Source: Mycolicibacterium stellerae | GTDB taxonomy: Bacteria; Actinomycetota; Actinomycetes; Mycobacteriales; Mycobacteriaceae | Direction: 5' to 3' | Assembly (NCBI RefSeq): GCF_003719305.1 | Contig: NZ_RARC01000002.1 | Location: forward strand, 248,001-312,000 | Length of the DNA: 64,000 nt | Shown here: positions 30,346-39,203 of the stretch, piece by piece | Layout of the letters: every line of letters begins with the position of its first letter | Numbering within the stretch: the first letter of the stretch is position 1 | The notes under the pieces: model-generated | The model's input: the letters and a program-made list of their open reading frames with translations, nothing else | What the model was told of the DNA's origin: nothing | Databases searched by the model: none | Program-made: the position numbers and the translations under genes

Positions 30346-31226
30346 CAGGCTTTCACCGCCCCAAAGGAAAGGCCCCGAACCAGATACCGCTGAATAGTCA
30401 GGGCCAGTATCAGCGGTGGCAGGGCAGCTATGATCGCCGCTGCGGCGGTCAGGTTGTAGTACGCCTGGCCGCCACCGCCGAGGAACTTGGTGATCGCGAC
30501 GGTGACCGTGCCCGCATTGCTGTCGGCCAGGATCAGGGGGAACACGTAGTTGTTCCAGGCGAAGATGAAGGCCAGCAGCGCAGCGGCCGCGATGCCAGGG
30601 CGCACGATCGGCAGTGCCACCATCACGAAAGCCTTTCTGCGGGTGTAGCCGTCGAGTAGCGCGGCCTGCTCGAGATCCTCAGGCAGATCCTCGAAGTAGG
30701 ACCGAAGGATCCAGACCACCAGCGGCATGGTGACCAGCTGGAGCACCCAGATCATCCCGACCTTGGTGTCGAAGAGCCCGATCTGGTTGTAGATCACGAA
30801 CAACGGCACGATCACCATCAGCTCGGGTGCGAACCGGAAGGACAGCATCTGGAACATCAGGTCGTTGCTGCCCTTGTACTTCCACCGGCCTGCGGCGTAA
30901 GCGGCTGGAATCCCGATCAGCAGCGAGACGATCACCGCGCCGCCACAGTTGATGAGGCTGGTCAGCAGCGAGGTCTTGAAGTCGACGCTGGTCATCTGAG
31001 TGCCCTTGTCGGACACCACGGTCGCGAAGTTCGACCACGTCGGGCTGAACTGGAAGTACGTGGTGGTCTGCTCCTCGGCGTTCTTGAGCGCCAGGATCAC
31101 CATCCACACGATCGGGAACAGCGAAAAGATGAACCAGCCGATGAGGCCGATGTCGGCGGCCACCGGCCCGATGCCCAGCCTTCGCTGTCCCGGAAGGAGT
31201 TCGCTTCTGCGCAGTGAAAATGCCAT
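30345..31226 (-). CDS. Sugar ABC transporter permease, MalG type
   Basis: 293 residues with about six membrane segments, starting LIGWFIFSLFPIVWMVILAL. The cytoplasmic coupling (EAA) loop reads EDLEQAALLDGYTRRKAFVM and continues VALPIVRPG. This is the second permease of a carbohydrate-uptake (CUT1) importer; it lies between the ATPases and the MalF-type permease, three bases after the latter. Confidence 0.93.
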   Translation of the reverse strand: MAFSLRRSELLPGQRRLGIGPVAADIGLIGWFIFSLFPIVWMVILALKNAEEQTTTYFQFSPTWSNFATVVSDKGTQMTSVDFKTSLLTSLINCGGAVIVSLLIGIPAAYAAGRWKYKGSNDLMFQMLSFRFAPELMVIVPLFVIYNQIGLFDTKVGMIWVLQLVTMPLVVWILRSYFEDLPEDLEQAALLDGYTRRKAFVMVALPIVRPGIAAAALLAFIFAWNNYVFPLILADSNAGTVTVAITKFLGGGGQAYYNLTAAAAIIAALPPLILALTIQRYLVRGLSFGAVKA

Positions 31227-31229
31227 GGC

Positions 31230-32186
31230 CTATGACTCCGCTCCGGCAGCACGACGCTGCGCCTTGCCGAGCACGCTCACCAGGTAGCGCGCGGTGATGA
31301 ACACGATGATCCAGAGCAGCAACATGTAGGTACTGCCACGGGAATAGTCGAGGTTGATGATCGAGTCCTCGAAGGCGCCGATCTGCAGCGTCCTGGTTGC
31401 CACGCCGGGACCGCCTGCGGTCAGGACGTAGATGTGGTCGAACACCTTGAGGTTGTCCATGAATCGGAAGATGACTGCCACCAGGATGTAGGGCCACAGC
31501 ATCGGCAGCATCAGCTTGCGGAACATGTAGAACCAGCTCGCGCCGTCGACCTCGGATGCCTCGAACGGCTCCTTGGGCAGCGAGCGCATGCCAGCCAGCA
31601 CCAGGATCGCGACGAACGGCGTGAAGATCCAGAGGTCGACCAGGATCACCGACCACAACGCGGTCCCACTGGACAACCAGTCGAAGGTGTTTCCCAGTCC
31701 CAGAATGTGATTGAGGATCCCGAACTGCGGGTTGAACATCAGCTTCCAGATCACGCCCGCGATCACCGGTGCGATCATCAGGGGAAGGATCAACACCTTT
31801 TCGAAGATCTTTCCGACGATGGACGACCTGTTCAGCAGCAGCGCCAGGCCGACGCCGAGAACCGTCTCCACCGCGGTCGCCAACACCGCGAAGATCGCGG
31901 TAACCTTGACGCTCTGCCAGAAGACCTGGTCGCCGAGGACTGATTTGAAGTTGTCGAACCAGATGAAGTGCGGGTTCGGGTTCACCGCGGCGTAGTTGAG
32001 GAACGCGTAGTAGGCGCCAACCACGAACGGGTAGAGGATCCCGATCACGATCACCAGCGCGGGGATGGACAGTAGATAGGGCCGCAGCTTGCGCCGCCAT
32101 CTCGGCACCTCGGGCAGCGTGCGGCGGGGCGCCTTCGGCTGCTGCTCCGGCGAGGTGGCCGTCGCCTTGTCGGTCTGAGTCGTCAT
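31230..32186 (-). CDS. Sugar ABC transporter permease, MalF type
   Basis: 318 residues. A basic, Pro-rich cytoplasmic N-terminus of about 35 residues precedes the first membrane segment (LLSIPALVIVIGILYPFVVG). The EAA loop is EPFEASEVDGASWFYMFRKL, followed by MLPMLWPYI. It is the first permease of the importer, 14 bases after the binding-protein gene. Confidence 0.93.
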   Translation of the reverse strand: MTTQTDKATATSPEQQPKAPRRTLPEVPRWRRKLRPYLLSIPALVIVIGILYPFVVGAYYAFLNYAAVNPNPHFIWFDNFKSVLGDQVFWQSVKVTAIFAVLATAVETVLGVGLALLLNRSSIVGKIFEKVLILPLMIAPVIAGVIWKLMFNPQFGILNHILGLGNTFDWLSSGTALWSVILVDLWIFTPFVAILVLAGMRSLPKEPFEASEVDGASWFYMFRKLMLPMLWPYILVAVIFRFMDNLKVFDHIYVLTAGGPGVATRTLQIGAFEDSIINLDYSRGSTYMLLLWIIVFITARYLVSVLGKAQRRAAGAES

Positions 32187-32200
32187 GTGTGCCAGAGCTC

Positions 32201-33622
32201 CTAGAGGTTGACCTTGGAGGTGTTGGTCTTCGCGAGACTGCGCAGGCGCGAGGCGGCGTCATCTCCGCCGTAGATGTCCTGCAGTGCGACGGCCCAGTTC
32301 TGTGTGGTGTCGAAGAACTTCTTCTGCGGCGTGAACTGGATCTTCGACTGACCGATGACGGTCTCGAACGTCTCCAGGTAGCCGAACTGATCGGCGGCGA
32401 CCTTCTTGAAGGTGGTGTCGAACACCGACTTCCGTACCGGGTCGGCGTAGGTACCGCCCTGGACGGCCTTGTTCATCGACTCCTTACCGGTGGCCCATTG
32501 GATGAACAGCCACGCGGGGAGCTTGTTGCGCGAGTTGGCGCTCATCGCCCAGCTCCATGTCCACAGGTTGGTCTTGTAGTTGCCATCTGGTCCTGCGGGC
32601 CCCGGATACCACGCCAGGTTGCCGGCTTCCTTGCTGGCGCCGGGCTTGTTCTTCGGGTAGGTCGCGCTGTCGGCGTCGAACACCATCATCGCCTTACCGT
32701 CGCCGAGATCGCCTGTGGCGTTGGGATAGTCGTAGGTGGTCCACGACGTCGGCCCTGCCTTGTGCTGCATCTCGATCCACTTCTCGGTGAACGCGATCGC
32801 CTTGTCGCTGTCCATCTCCGCGATCAGGTCGGATCCGTTGAACGTGTAATCCACCGCTCCCTCGCGGGTGTACTGCGTCATGAACCCGGGGTGGATGGTG
32901 GCCCACGATTTCGACCCGCGGGTCGAGATGCCGTACCGGTTCTGCGAACGATCGGTCAGGTCGACGGCCAGCTGGATGAAGTCGTCGAGCTTGTCGGGCA
33001 GCTTTGTGATGCCCTTCTCGTCGAAGATCCGCTTGTTGTAGGCCACCACGTTGTTCTCGAATCCCCACGGGATCGCCCACTGACCGCCGGTGCCCAGCGG
33101 GTTGCCGAGGGTGAAATCCCAGCGGGTGGAGGTACGCAGGCCGTCGAAGATGTCCTCGAAGTCATACTCGGCGTTGGTCGCAGAGCTGTTCTTCAGCCAT
33201 GGGTCGAGATTCTCGATCCAGCCCGGTGGGCCGTACTGCCAGATGAAGTAGGCCCCGAGCATGAACGCGTCGTGCTTGCCTGATCCGCCTGCCAACTCGG
33301 TGTTGAGCTTGGTGAAGTAGTCCGCCTCCGGCACCAGGTCGACGTTGACCGTGATCCCCGTGAGCTCGGTGAACTCTTTGAGCAGCGGCTGATACGACAG
33401 CTGGTAGGGGTGCGGGGTCTGCAGGATGTTGATCGTCGAGCCCGATGCCTTCTTCCAGTCGAATCCGCCGGTGACGGCATCGGCACCGTTGGGCAGACTG
33501 GCTTTCCCACCTACGCCGCAGGAGCTCAGGATCGGGGCGCTCGCAGCGGCCGCGCCGGCAATGCCCAATGCCGCCAGCATGTTTCGCCGCGACATCTGCG
33601 GCCCGGAGAATCCTCGACTCAT
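32201..33622 (-). CDS. Extracellular sugar-alcohol-binding lipoprotein of the ABC importer
   Basis: 473 residues of solute-binding protein family 1. The signal peptide has a twin-arginine pattern (MSRRNMLAALGIAGAA, Met 10 onward) and ends in the lipobox ILSSC, so the protein is probably exported folded and lipid-anchored. Aromatic residues typical of sugar sites are frequent (FIWQYGPPGW, WAIPWGFENN, NLWTWSWAMS). First gene of the transport operon. The ligand is inferred from context to be a four-carbon polyol. Confidence 0.92.
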   Translation of the reverse strand: MSRGFSGPQMSRRNMLAALGIAGAAAASAPILSSCGVGGKASLPNGADAVTGGFDWKKASGSTINILQTPHPYQLSYQPLLKEFTELTGITVNVDLVPEADYFTKLNTELAGGSGKHDAFMLGAYFIWQYGPPGWIENLDPWLKNSSATNAEYDFEDIFDGLRTSTRWDFTLGNPLGTGGQWAIPWGFENNVVAYNKRIFDEKGITKLPDKLDDFIQLAVDLTDRSQNRYGISTRGSKSWATIHPGFMTQYTREGAVDYTFNGSDLIAEMDSDKAIAFTEKWIEMQHKAGPTSWTTYDYPNATGDLGDGKAMMVFDADSATYPKNKPGASKEAGNLAWYPGPAGPDGNYKTNLWTWSWAMSANSRNKLPAWLFIQWATGKESMNKAVQGGTYADPVRKSVFDTTFKKVAADQFGYLETFETVIGQSKIQFTPQKKFFDTTQNWAVALQDIYGGDDAASRLRSLAKTNTSKVNL

Positions 33623-33647
33623 CTGCTTAGGCCCTTCGTATCGGAGG

Positions 33648-34736
33648 TCACGCCGGGATCAGCGAGACTTTGACCGATTCCTTGCCGCTGGCCACCAGAT
33701 CGAGGCCTTGCTGGAATTCGGTGAGCGGAAGCTGGTGGGTGCAGATCTTGTCCATCGGCAGCACGCCGGATTCGATCATCTTGATGGCCGCGGGCCAGCA
33801 GTAGGGGCCGAGATGCGCGCCGAGGACATCGAGTTCCTTGTCGTCGCTGATGATGCTCCAGTCGACCGAGACGTCGCTGCCGAAGACGCCGTACTCGACG
33901 TAGCGACCCAGCTTGCGCAACGCGTTGAGGCCCTGGGGAACCGCTGACGGATGGCCGGTGCCTTCCAGGTAGACGTCGGCGCCGTAGCCGTCGGTCAGAT
34001 CCTTGATCATCGCGACGGCGTCCTGTTCGGCGATGTTGATCGTGACATCCGCGCCGCAGCCCTTGGCCAGCTCCAACTTTTCAGGGGCCATGTCGAGCGC
34101 AACCACGCGCATGGGGTTCTTGGCCCGCGCGCCGGCAATCATGCCGAGGCCGATCGGTCCGCAGCCGGCCACCACAACGGTGTCCTCGAAGGTGATAATC
34201 GCCCGCTCGACGGCGTGCAGCGAGCAGGACAGCGGCTCGGCGAACGCGGCGTGCGCGGGCGGGATGTCGCCGGAGACCTTGTGCACCAAGGCTTCCACCG
34301 GATAGGTCATGTAGCTGGCCATGCCCCCGGGGGTGCGGCGCTTGAACCCGTAGAGGTCGTGCGGCTGGCACATGTGGTACTGCCCGCGCTTGCAGAAGCG
34401 GCACTCCCAGCAGGGCACGATCTGCTCGGACACCACCCGGTCGCCGACGGCGATCCCCCACCGGGATGCGGCCTCGTCGTCGAGTTCGACCACCCGGCCC
34501 GCGAATTCGTGGCCCGGTATCACCATCGTCTCCGCCCATGCGGGGCGGTTCTCGTCGCCCCAGAACTTCGCGGCGCCGTGGTAGCACTTGAGGTCGCTGG
34601 CACAGATGCCCACGGCTTCGACACGGACCAGCGCCTCGCCCGGTTTGCGCACCGGGACCGCCACTTCCTCGAGTCGGTAGTCCTCGGGCCCATGACAGAC
34701 GACGGCCTGCATTTTTTCTGGGATCTGGTCGGTCAT
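33648..34736 (-). CDS. eltD: Zinc-dependent polyol dehydrogenase, EltD-like
   Basis: 362 residues of the medium-chain dehydrogenase family. Catalytic zinc ligands are Cys 45 (GICASDLK) and His 76-Glu 77 (PGHEFAGR). The structural zinc is held by Cys 109, 112, 115 and 123 (CWECRFCKRGQYHMC). The NAD fold has VVVAGCGPIGLGM. From memory the sequence is very close to erythritol/L-threitol dehydrogenase EltD of M. smegmatis, which oxidises these polyols to L-erythrulose. ATG 34736 follows AAGGAG. It diverges from the SorC-type regulator and is its likely target. Confidence 0.85.
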   Translation of the reverse strand: MTDQIPEKMQAVVCHGPEDYRLEEVAVPVRKPGEALVRVEAVGICASDLKCYHGAAKFWGDENRPAWAETMVIPGHEFAGRVVELDDEAASRWGIAVGDRVVSEQIVPCWECRFCKRGQYHMCQPHDLYGFKRRTPGGMASYMTYPVEALVHKVSGDIPPAHAAFAEPLSCSLHAVERAIITFEDTVVVAGCGPIGLGMIAGARAKNPMRVVALDMAPEKLELAKGCGADVTINIAEQDAVAMIKDLTDGYGADVYLEGTGHPSAVPQGLNALRKLGRYVEYGVFGSDVSVDWSIISDDKELDVLGAHLGPYCWPAAIKMIESGVLPMDKICTHQLPLTEFQQGLDLVASGKESVKVSLIPA

Positions 34737-34790
34737 CAGCAGCTCCTTCGACTGTGGTTGGAGTCACACTATCGAGGCGTTGCACATTTG

Positions 34791-34836
34791 TCCAGAACGA
34801 TTGTTCAGCAAGATTCTTTCCAGAACCGATGTTCAG
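34791..34836. promoter_or_regulatory. Two operator boxes for the SorC-type regulator
   Basis: TCCAGAACGATTGTTCAG (34791-34808) and TCCAGAACCGATGTTCAG (34819-34836) are 18-base direct repeats 28 bases apart. Each contains the palindrome GAAC-N4-GTTC. They fill the gap between eltD and the divergent regulator gene, so binding could control both directions. Confidence 0.75.
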
Positions 34837-34852
34837 ATGCCATACTCACCTC

Positions 34853-35902
34853 ATGCCTCGATCGGCCACGCCAGCTACGGGTGAACAGGCCCGGGACAGT
34901 GGCGCGGACACCGGCCTGGCCGAGGCCGAGGGCAGCCACTTCTCCGCGTCTCTGCTGTACACCGCCGCGCGCCTCTACTACGAGGACGACGCCACCCAGG
35001 CCGAGGTCGCCGCGAAGCTCGGCACCAGTCGGGCCACCGTCAGCCGGCTCCTCGCGGAGGCAAAACGGCAGGGCATCGTCCGGATCGAGGTGGTGCCACC
35101 GGCGGAGGCGCGCGCAGGCGATCTTGCCGATCAGCTGGCCAGGGCGCTGCATCTGGAGAACGTCTACCTCGCGCCTCCCCTCACCGCAGCGGGCGCGGGG
35201 CGATCATTGGCCGACGAGATGGGTCGCCCGCTGGCCCCCGCTGTTGGCCGCGCGCTCAGCGAAGCCGGACTGCTGCCCGGCGACATCCTTCTGGTGTCGT
35301 CGGGCCGCACCGTCTACGAGGTTGCCCAGCACGAACTGACCCCTTTGCCGGGCGTCATCATCGCTCCGACGGTAGGCGGCAACGATCAGGCCGAGGAGTG
35401 GTATCAGACCAACGAGATCACCCGACTGGTCGCCAATCGAGTCGGCGGCAGAGCGAATTACCTCTTCGCCCCTGCGTTGCCCGGACCCGAGCTTTACCGT
35501 TCGCTGCTCAACGATCCCAGCATCCAGCGCGTGCTCGACCTGTGGCCGCACGCGCGCTGCGCTCTGATGGGTGTCGGCGCTCCTCCGCTGATGCGGTCCG
35601 ACATCCCAGGGTTCGTGCCGACCGCGTCGTCGTCGCTGCGATCCGCGGTCGGCGACGTGTGCTCGCGATTCTTCGACCGCAACGGAGAGCCGGTCAGCTT
35701 CGAGGGCGCCGAGCGGCTGATCGCGGTGGAACTCGAAGCGCTCAGACATATCCCGGTCACCGTGGGGGTGGCCGTCGGCAAAGAGAAGGTGGAGTCCATC
35801 ATCGGAGCAGCGCGCGGAGGATACTTCAACCGTCTGGTCACCGACCCCAAGACTGCGGCCGACATCCTGGCCAGTCCGAACGTCGCCGAACAGGCATCGT
35901 GA
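34853..35902 (+). CDS. SorC/DeoR-family regulator, EryD-like
   Basis: 349 residues. An N-terminal helix-turn-helix (ARLYYEDDATQAEVAAKLGT, then SRATVSRLLAEAKRQGIV) is followed by the SorC sugar-binding domain (LPGVIIAPTVGGNDQAEEWY, CALMGVGAPPLM, LIAVELEALRHIPVTVGVAV). Such regulators respond to a phosphorylated sugar or sugar alcohol. ATG 34853 is chosen, just after two GAAC-N4-GTTC boxes; an in-frame upstream start would lie within the boxes. The SDR gene follows after one base, so the two are co-transcribed. Confidence 0.88.
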   Translation: MPRSATPATGEQARDSGADTGLAEAEGSHFSASLLYTAARLYYEDDATQAEVAAKLGTSRATVSRLLAEAKRQGIVRIEVVPPAEARAGDLADQLARALHLENVYLAPPLTAAGAGRSLADEMGRPLAPAVGRALSEAGLLPGDILLVSSGRTVYEVAQHELTPLPGVIIAPTVGGNDQAEEWYQTNEITRLVANRVGGRANYLFAPALPGPELYRSLLNDPSIQRVLDLWPHARCALMGVGAPPLMRSDIPGFVPTASSSLRSAVGDVCSRFFDRNGEPVSFEGAERLIAVELEALRHIPVTVGVAVGKEKVESIIGAARGGYFNRLVTDPKTAADILASPNVAEQAS

Positions 35903-35903
35903 C

Positions 35904-36668
35904 ATGACGACAATCCGCGTCGACGGCAAGCGAGCCCTGATCACAGGCGCCACCAAGGGAATCGGCGCCGACATCGCAAGGGTTTTCGCCGCCGCAGGGG
36001 CGACGCTGATCCTCAGCGGCCGCGACGAATCAGAGTTGGCCGCCATGCGCGACTCCCTCATCGACGAGTTCGGTGTGGAAATCGACACCGCAGCAGTCGA
36101 TCTCGCCGAGACCGATGGGCCCGACCGGCTGGCGGGTATCGCGGTCGCCGCCTTCGGCGGGCTTGACGTCCTGGTCAACAACGCAGGGATCTCGCACCCT
36201 CAGCCCGCCATCGACACCGACCCGGAGCTGTTCGACGCGACTATCGCGGTGAACCTTCGGGCCCCCTCGCTGTTGGCGGCCGCGGTGGGCAAGTCGATGG
36301 TCGAGCAGGGCACCGGCGGCTCGATCATCACCGTGGCCTCGGCCGCGGCACTGGCGCCGCTGCCCGACCACTACGCGTACTGCGCCTCCAAGGCGGGTCT
36401 GGTGATGGCGACGAAGGTGCTGGCCCGCGAGCTGGGCGCGCACGGCATCCGGGCCAACTCGGTATGTCCGACAGTGGTGCTCACCGAGATGGGCCAGCGG
36501 GTGTGGGGCGAAGAGTCGAAAGCCGCCCCGATGCTTGCTCGTATCCCGTTGGGCCGCTTCGCCGTTCCACGCGAAGTCTCCGATACCGTGCTGTGGCTGG
36601 CCTCCGACGCGGCGAGCATGATTTCCGGTGTCGATGTGCCGGTCGACGGCGGCTACACGATGGGTTGA
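35904..36668 (+). CDS. SDR-family dehydrogenase, possibly D-threitol dehydrogenase (DthD-like)
   Basis: 254 residues, classical SDR. The NAD(P) motif is TGATKGIGAD (14-23), followed by NNAGISH, catalytic Ser 146 and YxxxK with Tyr 159 and Lys 163; the C-terminus ends VDVPVDGGYTMG. In M. smegmatis an SDR in this pathway (DthD) oxidises D-threitol to D-erythrulose; the same role is inferred here from position behind the EryD-like regulator. Its end overlaps the convergent FGGY kinase by 16 bases. Confidence 0.82.
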   Translation: MTTIRVDGKRALITGATKGIGADIARVFAAAGATLILSGRDESELAAMRDSLIDEFGVEIDTAAVDLAETDGPDRLAGIAVAAFGGLDVLVNNAGISHPQPAIDTDPELFDATIAVNLRAPSLLAAAVGKSMVEQGTGGSIITVASAAALAPLPDHYAYCASKAGLVMATKVLARELGAHGIRANSVCPTVVLTEMGQRVWGEESKAAPMLARIPLGRFAVPREVSDTVLWLASDAASMISGVDVPVDGGYTMG

Positions 36669-38134
36669 TCAGCCAGTCGGTGCACGACCGTGCGGGTAGC
36701 CGGGTACAGCTGCTGCCAGGTGGAGTACAGGTCGTCATAGAGGTCTCGGTGCCGCGCGTCCGGGGTGACCTCACGCGAGATCTTGGCCCAGTCGGTGTCC
36801 GCGGGCACAAGCCCGCTTCCGATCGCCGCCAGCAGGGCGTCACCGTAGCTGGCGCCGATCGCCTGCTCCGGCACCTGCTGGGCGCGTCCGGTCACGTCGC
36901 TGACCGCCTGTGCCCAGATCGGGCTGCGAAGTCCGCCACCAACGGCGACCGTGCGCAGGCCCGCGTGCGCGTCATCGAAACGCTCGAGAATTTCGCGGAT
37001 GCCGAATGCGATTCCCTCGTAGGCGGCACGGAACAGGTGACCACGCGTGTGCCGCAGGGTAAGCCCGGCGAAAACGCCCCGCGCCAACGGATCGAACACA
37101 GGAGTGCGCTCTCCGGCGAGATAAGGCAGCACGAGCAGTCCCTCACTTCCCGGGCGGACTTTCTGCGCTTCGGCCATCAGGACGTCGAAATTCGCACCGC
37201 CGGTGACACTCTGCAGCCAGTTCACCATGCTGCCCGACGTCGACGTGCCTGCTGCGAGCGCCAGCGAATCACGCTCAACGCCGGCCGTGGTCCACAACAC
37301 CGGATCGCTGTAGTAGTCGTCGATGACCTGAACCAGAAACATCGTCGAGCCGTACATCAACATCTGGTCGCCGGGATGGCGAACACCGACGGAGAACGCT
37401 TCAGCGTAGGCATCGACGGTGCCTGCCATGACAGGAGTGCCGATCGGTATTCCGGTGACTTCGGCAGCCTCCGCATGCACCGTGCCGACGACGTCGGCTG
37501 GCCAGACCAACCTCGGCAACGGCAGATGGCCGCAAATGCGCTGCGCCCATGCGTAGTTCCAGTCGAAATCGCGGATGGCGTAAAGAGGATCGCACTGACT
37601 GGCGGTGTGATGGTCCATCACGTATTCGCCGGTGAGTTTGGCGGCGATGTAGGAGTTCGACCCGTACCACCGCGTTGCCTTTTCGAAGACCTCGGGCTCG
37701 TGGCGACGAACCCATTCCAGCTTCGGGCCCACCGCCTGGCTGGAAAGTGCCGTGCCCGCTTTGGCCAAGATTTCGTCGACGCCCAACTCCGCAGTCAGCG
37801 AATCGATTTCCGAAGTCGCCCTGGTGTCCACGCCGTACATGATCGCGGGGCGCAGCGGGCGCACCGTCTCGTCGCACAGCACGAGGCAGGGCCCCACTCC
37901 GCTGACGCAGGCGCCGGCCAGCGCCGCACCCCTCGGGATCTGCGAGGTCAGCTTTGCCGCGATGGCGCAGATCTCACCCCACCAGGTGGCTTCGGCATCC
38001 ATCTCGACCCATCCGGGCCGAGGCAGAGCCATGGCGTGAGCAATCGTCTCGGTCGCCAAGACGTCGCCCGAGGCATCGACAAGAACACCCTTGGTACTTC
38101 CGGTGCCGATATCGATGCCGAGCAGCACGTTCAC
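36653..38134 (-). CDS. FGGY-family carbohydrate kinase (xylulokinase-like)
   Basis: 493 residues. The N-terminal FGGY domain begins with GIDIGTGSTKGVLVDASGD; the sugar-binding region around IMYGVDTRA and AGTVDAYAEAFSVG and the C-terminal ATP site (VAVGGGLRSPIWAQAVSDVT) are intact. Family members phosphorylate xylulose, ribulose, erythritol or glycerol. Here a polyol or ketose of the same locus is likely, but the erythritol/threitol route through EltD and DhaKL does not need it, so its substrate is open. GTG 38134 gives the family N-terminus. Confidence 0.85.
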   Translation of the reverse strand: MNVLLGIDIGTGSTKGVLVDASGDVLATETIAHAMALPRPGWVEMDAEATWWGEICAIAAKLTSQIPRGAALAGACVSGVGPCLVLCDETVRPLRPAIMYGVDTRATSEIDSLTAELGVDEILAKAGTALSSQAVGPKLEWVRRHEPEVFEKATRWYGSNSYIAAKLTGEYVMDHHTASQCDPLYAIRDFDWNYAWAQRICGHLPLPRLVWPADVVGTVHAEAAEVTGIPIGTPVMAGTVDAYAEAFSVGVRHPGDQMLMYGSTMFLVQVIDDYYSDPVLWTTAGVERDSLALAAGTSTSGSMVNWLQSVTGGANFDVLMAEAQKVRPGSEGLLVLPYLAGERTPVFDPLARGVFAGLTLRHTRGHLFRAAYEGIAFGIREILERFDDAHAGLRTVAVGGGLRSPIWAQAVSDVTGRAQQVPEQAIGASYGDALLAAIGSGLVPADTDWAKISREVTPDARHRDLYDDLYSTWQQLYPATRTVVHRLADQPIV

Positions 38135-38199
38135 GCCGCCACCCTACGTCGAGGGCGAGGTCGGCGTGGACGCGATCGGAGCGCGGGACCGCGCCAGGC

Positions 38200-39156
38200 C
38201 TAGCCCTTGCGGGCCTTGACCGCGTCGGTCAGCTGCGGGGCGACCTTGAACAGGTCACCGACGATGCCCAAGTCGGCGATCTCGAAGATCGGCGCCTCTT
38301 CGTCCTTGTTGACCGCGATGATCGTCTTGGACGTCTGCATACCTGCGCGGTGCTGGATGGCACCGGAGATGCCAAGCGCGATGTACAGCTGCGGCGACAC
38401 GGTCTTGCCGGTCTGGCCGACCTGGAACTGGCCCGGGTAGTAGCCGGAGTCAACCGCGGCACGCGACGCCCCGACGGCGGCACCCAGCGAGTCCGCCAAA
38501 GCCTCGACGACGCTGAAGTTCTCGGCGCTTCCGACGCCGCGGCCACCGGAGACCACGACCGTGGCCTCGGTGAGCTCGGGACGGTCGCCTGCGACCGCGG
38601 GCTCGCGCTTGGTGATCTTCGTGGCGTTCTCGGCCTGTGCGGGCACCTCGACGCTGACGACCTCGCCTGCGCCGTCGGCGGGCACGGCATCCACCGCCCC
38701 GGCGCGCAGCGTGATGACGGGCACGTCACCGGTGGCCTCCGCCTCGACGGTGAACGCACCACCGAAAATGGAGTGGATGGCCTTGGCGCCCTCCTTGACG
38801 TCGACGACGTCGGAAAGGACACCGGAGCCGATTCGGGCGGCGAGCCGGCCCGCGATCTCCTTGCCATCGGCGCTGGAGGACAGCAGCACGGCGGCCGGGG
38901 AAGCCGACTCCACCAGCGACGCCAACACGTCGACGTACGGAGTGATCAGGTAATTCTCTGCGTCGTCCGACTCGGCGACGTAGATCTTGGCGGCGCCTGC
39001 GGCCTTGAGGCCGTCGATCAGGGGCTCTGCGGTGCCCGCCTTGCCGACCACGACGGCCGACGGCTCGCCTACGACGCGGGCGGCGGTGATGAGTTCTGAG
39101 GTGGCCTTCTTGATGGCACCTTCTGCGTGCTCGACGAGCACAAGTACTTCAGCCAT
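38200..39156 (-). CDS. fixB: Electron transfer flavoprotein alpha subunit
   Basis: 318 residues, homologue of Rv3028c. The N-terminal half is variable. The C-terminal FAD domain has [40 protein letters not shown] and the closing [16 protein letters not shown]. With FixA it passes electrons from acyl-CoA dehydrogenases to the membrane quinone pool. It lies 47 bases after fixA and re-establishes the M. tuberculosis gene order on the right border of the inserted locus. Confidence 0.96.
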   Translation of the reverse strand: MAEVLVLVEHAEGAIKKATSELITAARVVGEPSAVVVGKAGTAEPLIDGLKAAGAAKIYVAESDDAENYLITPYVDVLASLVESASPAAVLLSSSADGKEIAGRLAARIGSGVLSDVVDVKEGAKAIHSIFGGAFTVEAEATGDVPVITLRAGAVDAVPADGAGEVVSVEVPAQAENATKITKREPAVAGDRPELTEATVVVSGGRGVGSAENFSVVEALADSLGAAVGASRAAVDSGYYPGQFQVGQTGKTVSPQLYIALGISGAIQHRAGMQTSKTIIAVNKDEEAPIFEIADLGIVGDLFKVAPQLTDAVKARKG

Positions 39157-39203
39157 GAGTATCAGTCTTTCGGGAGTCTCTTGGATGCGGGCGGAGTGAT
39201 CTG

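Noticed and set aside
32189..33283. Plus-strand frame of 364 codons opposite the binding-protein gene
   Set aside because: Low-complexity antisense translation; the minus strand has a full signal peptide and family features.
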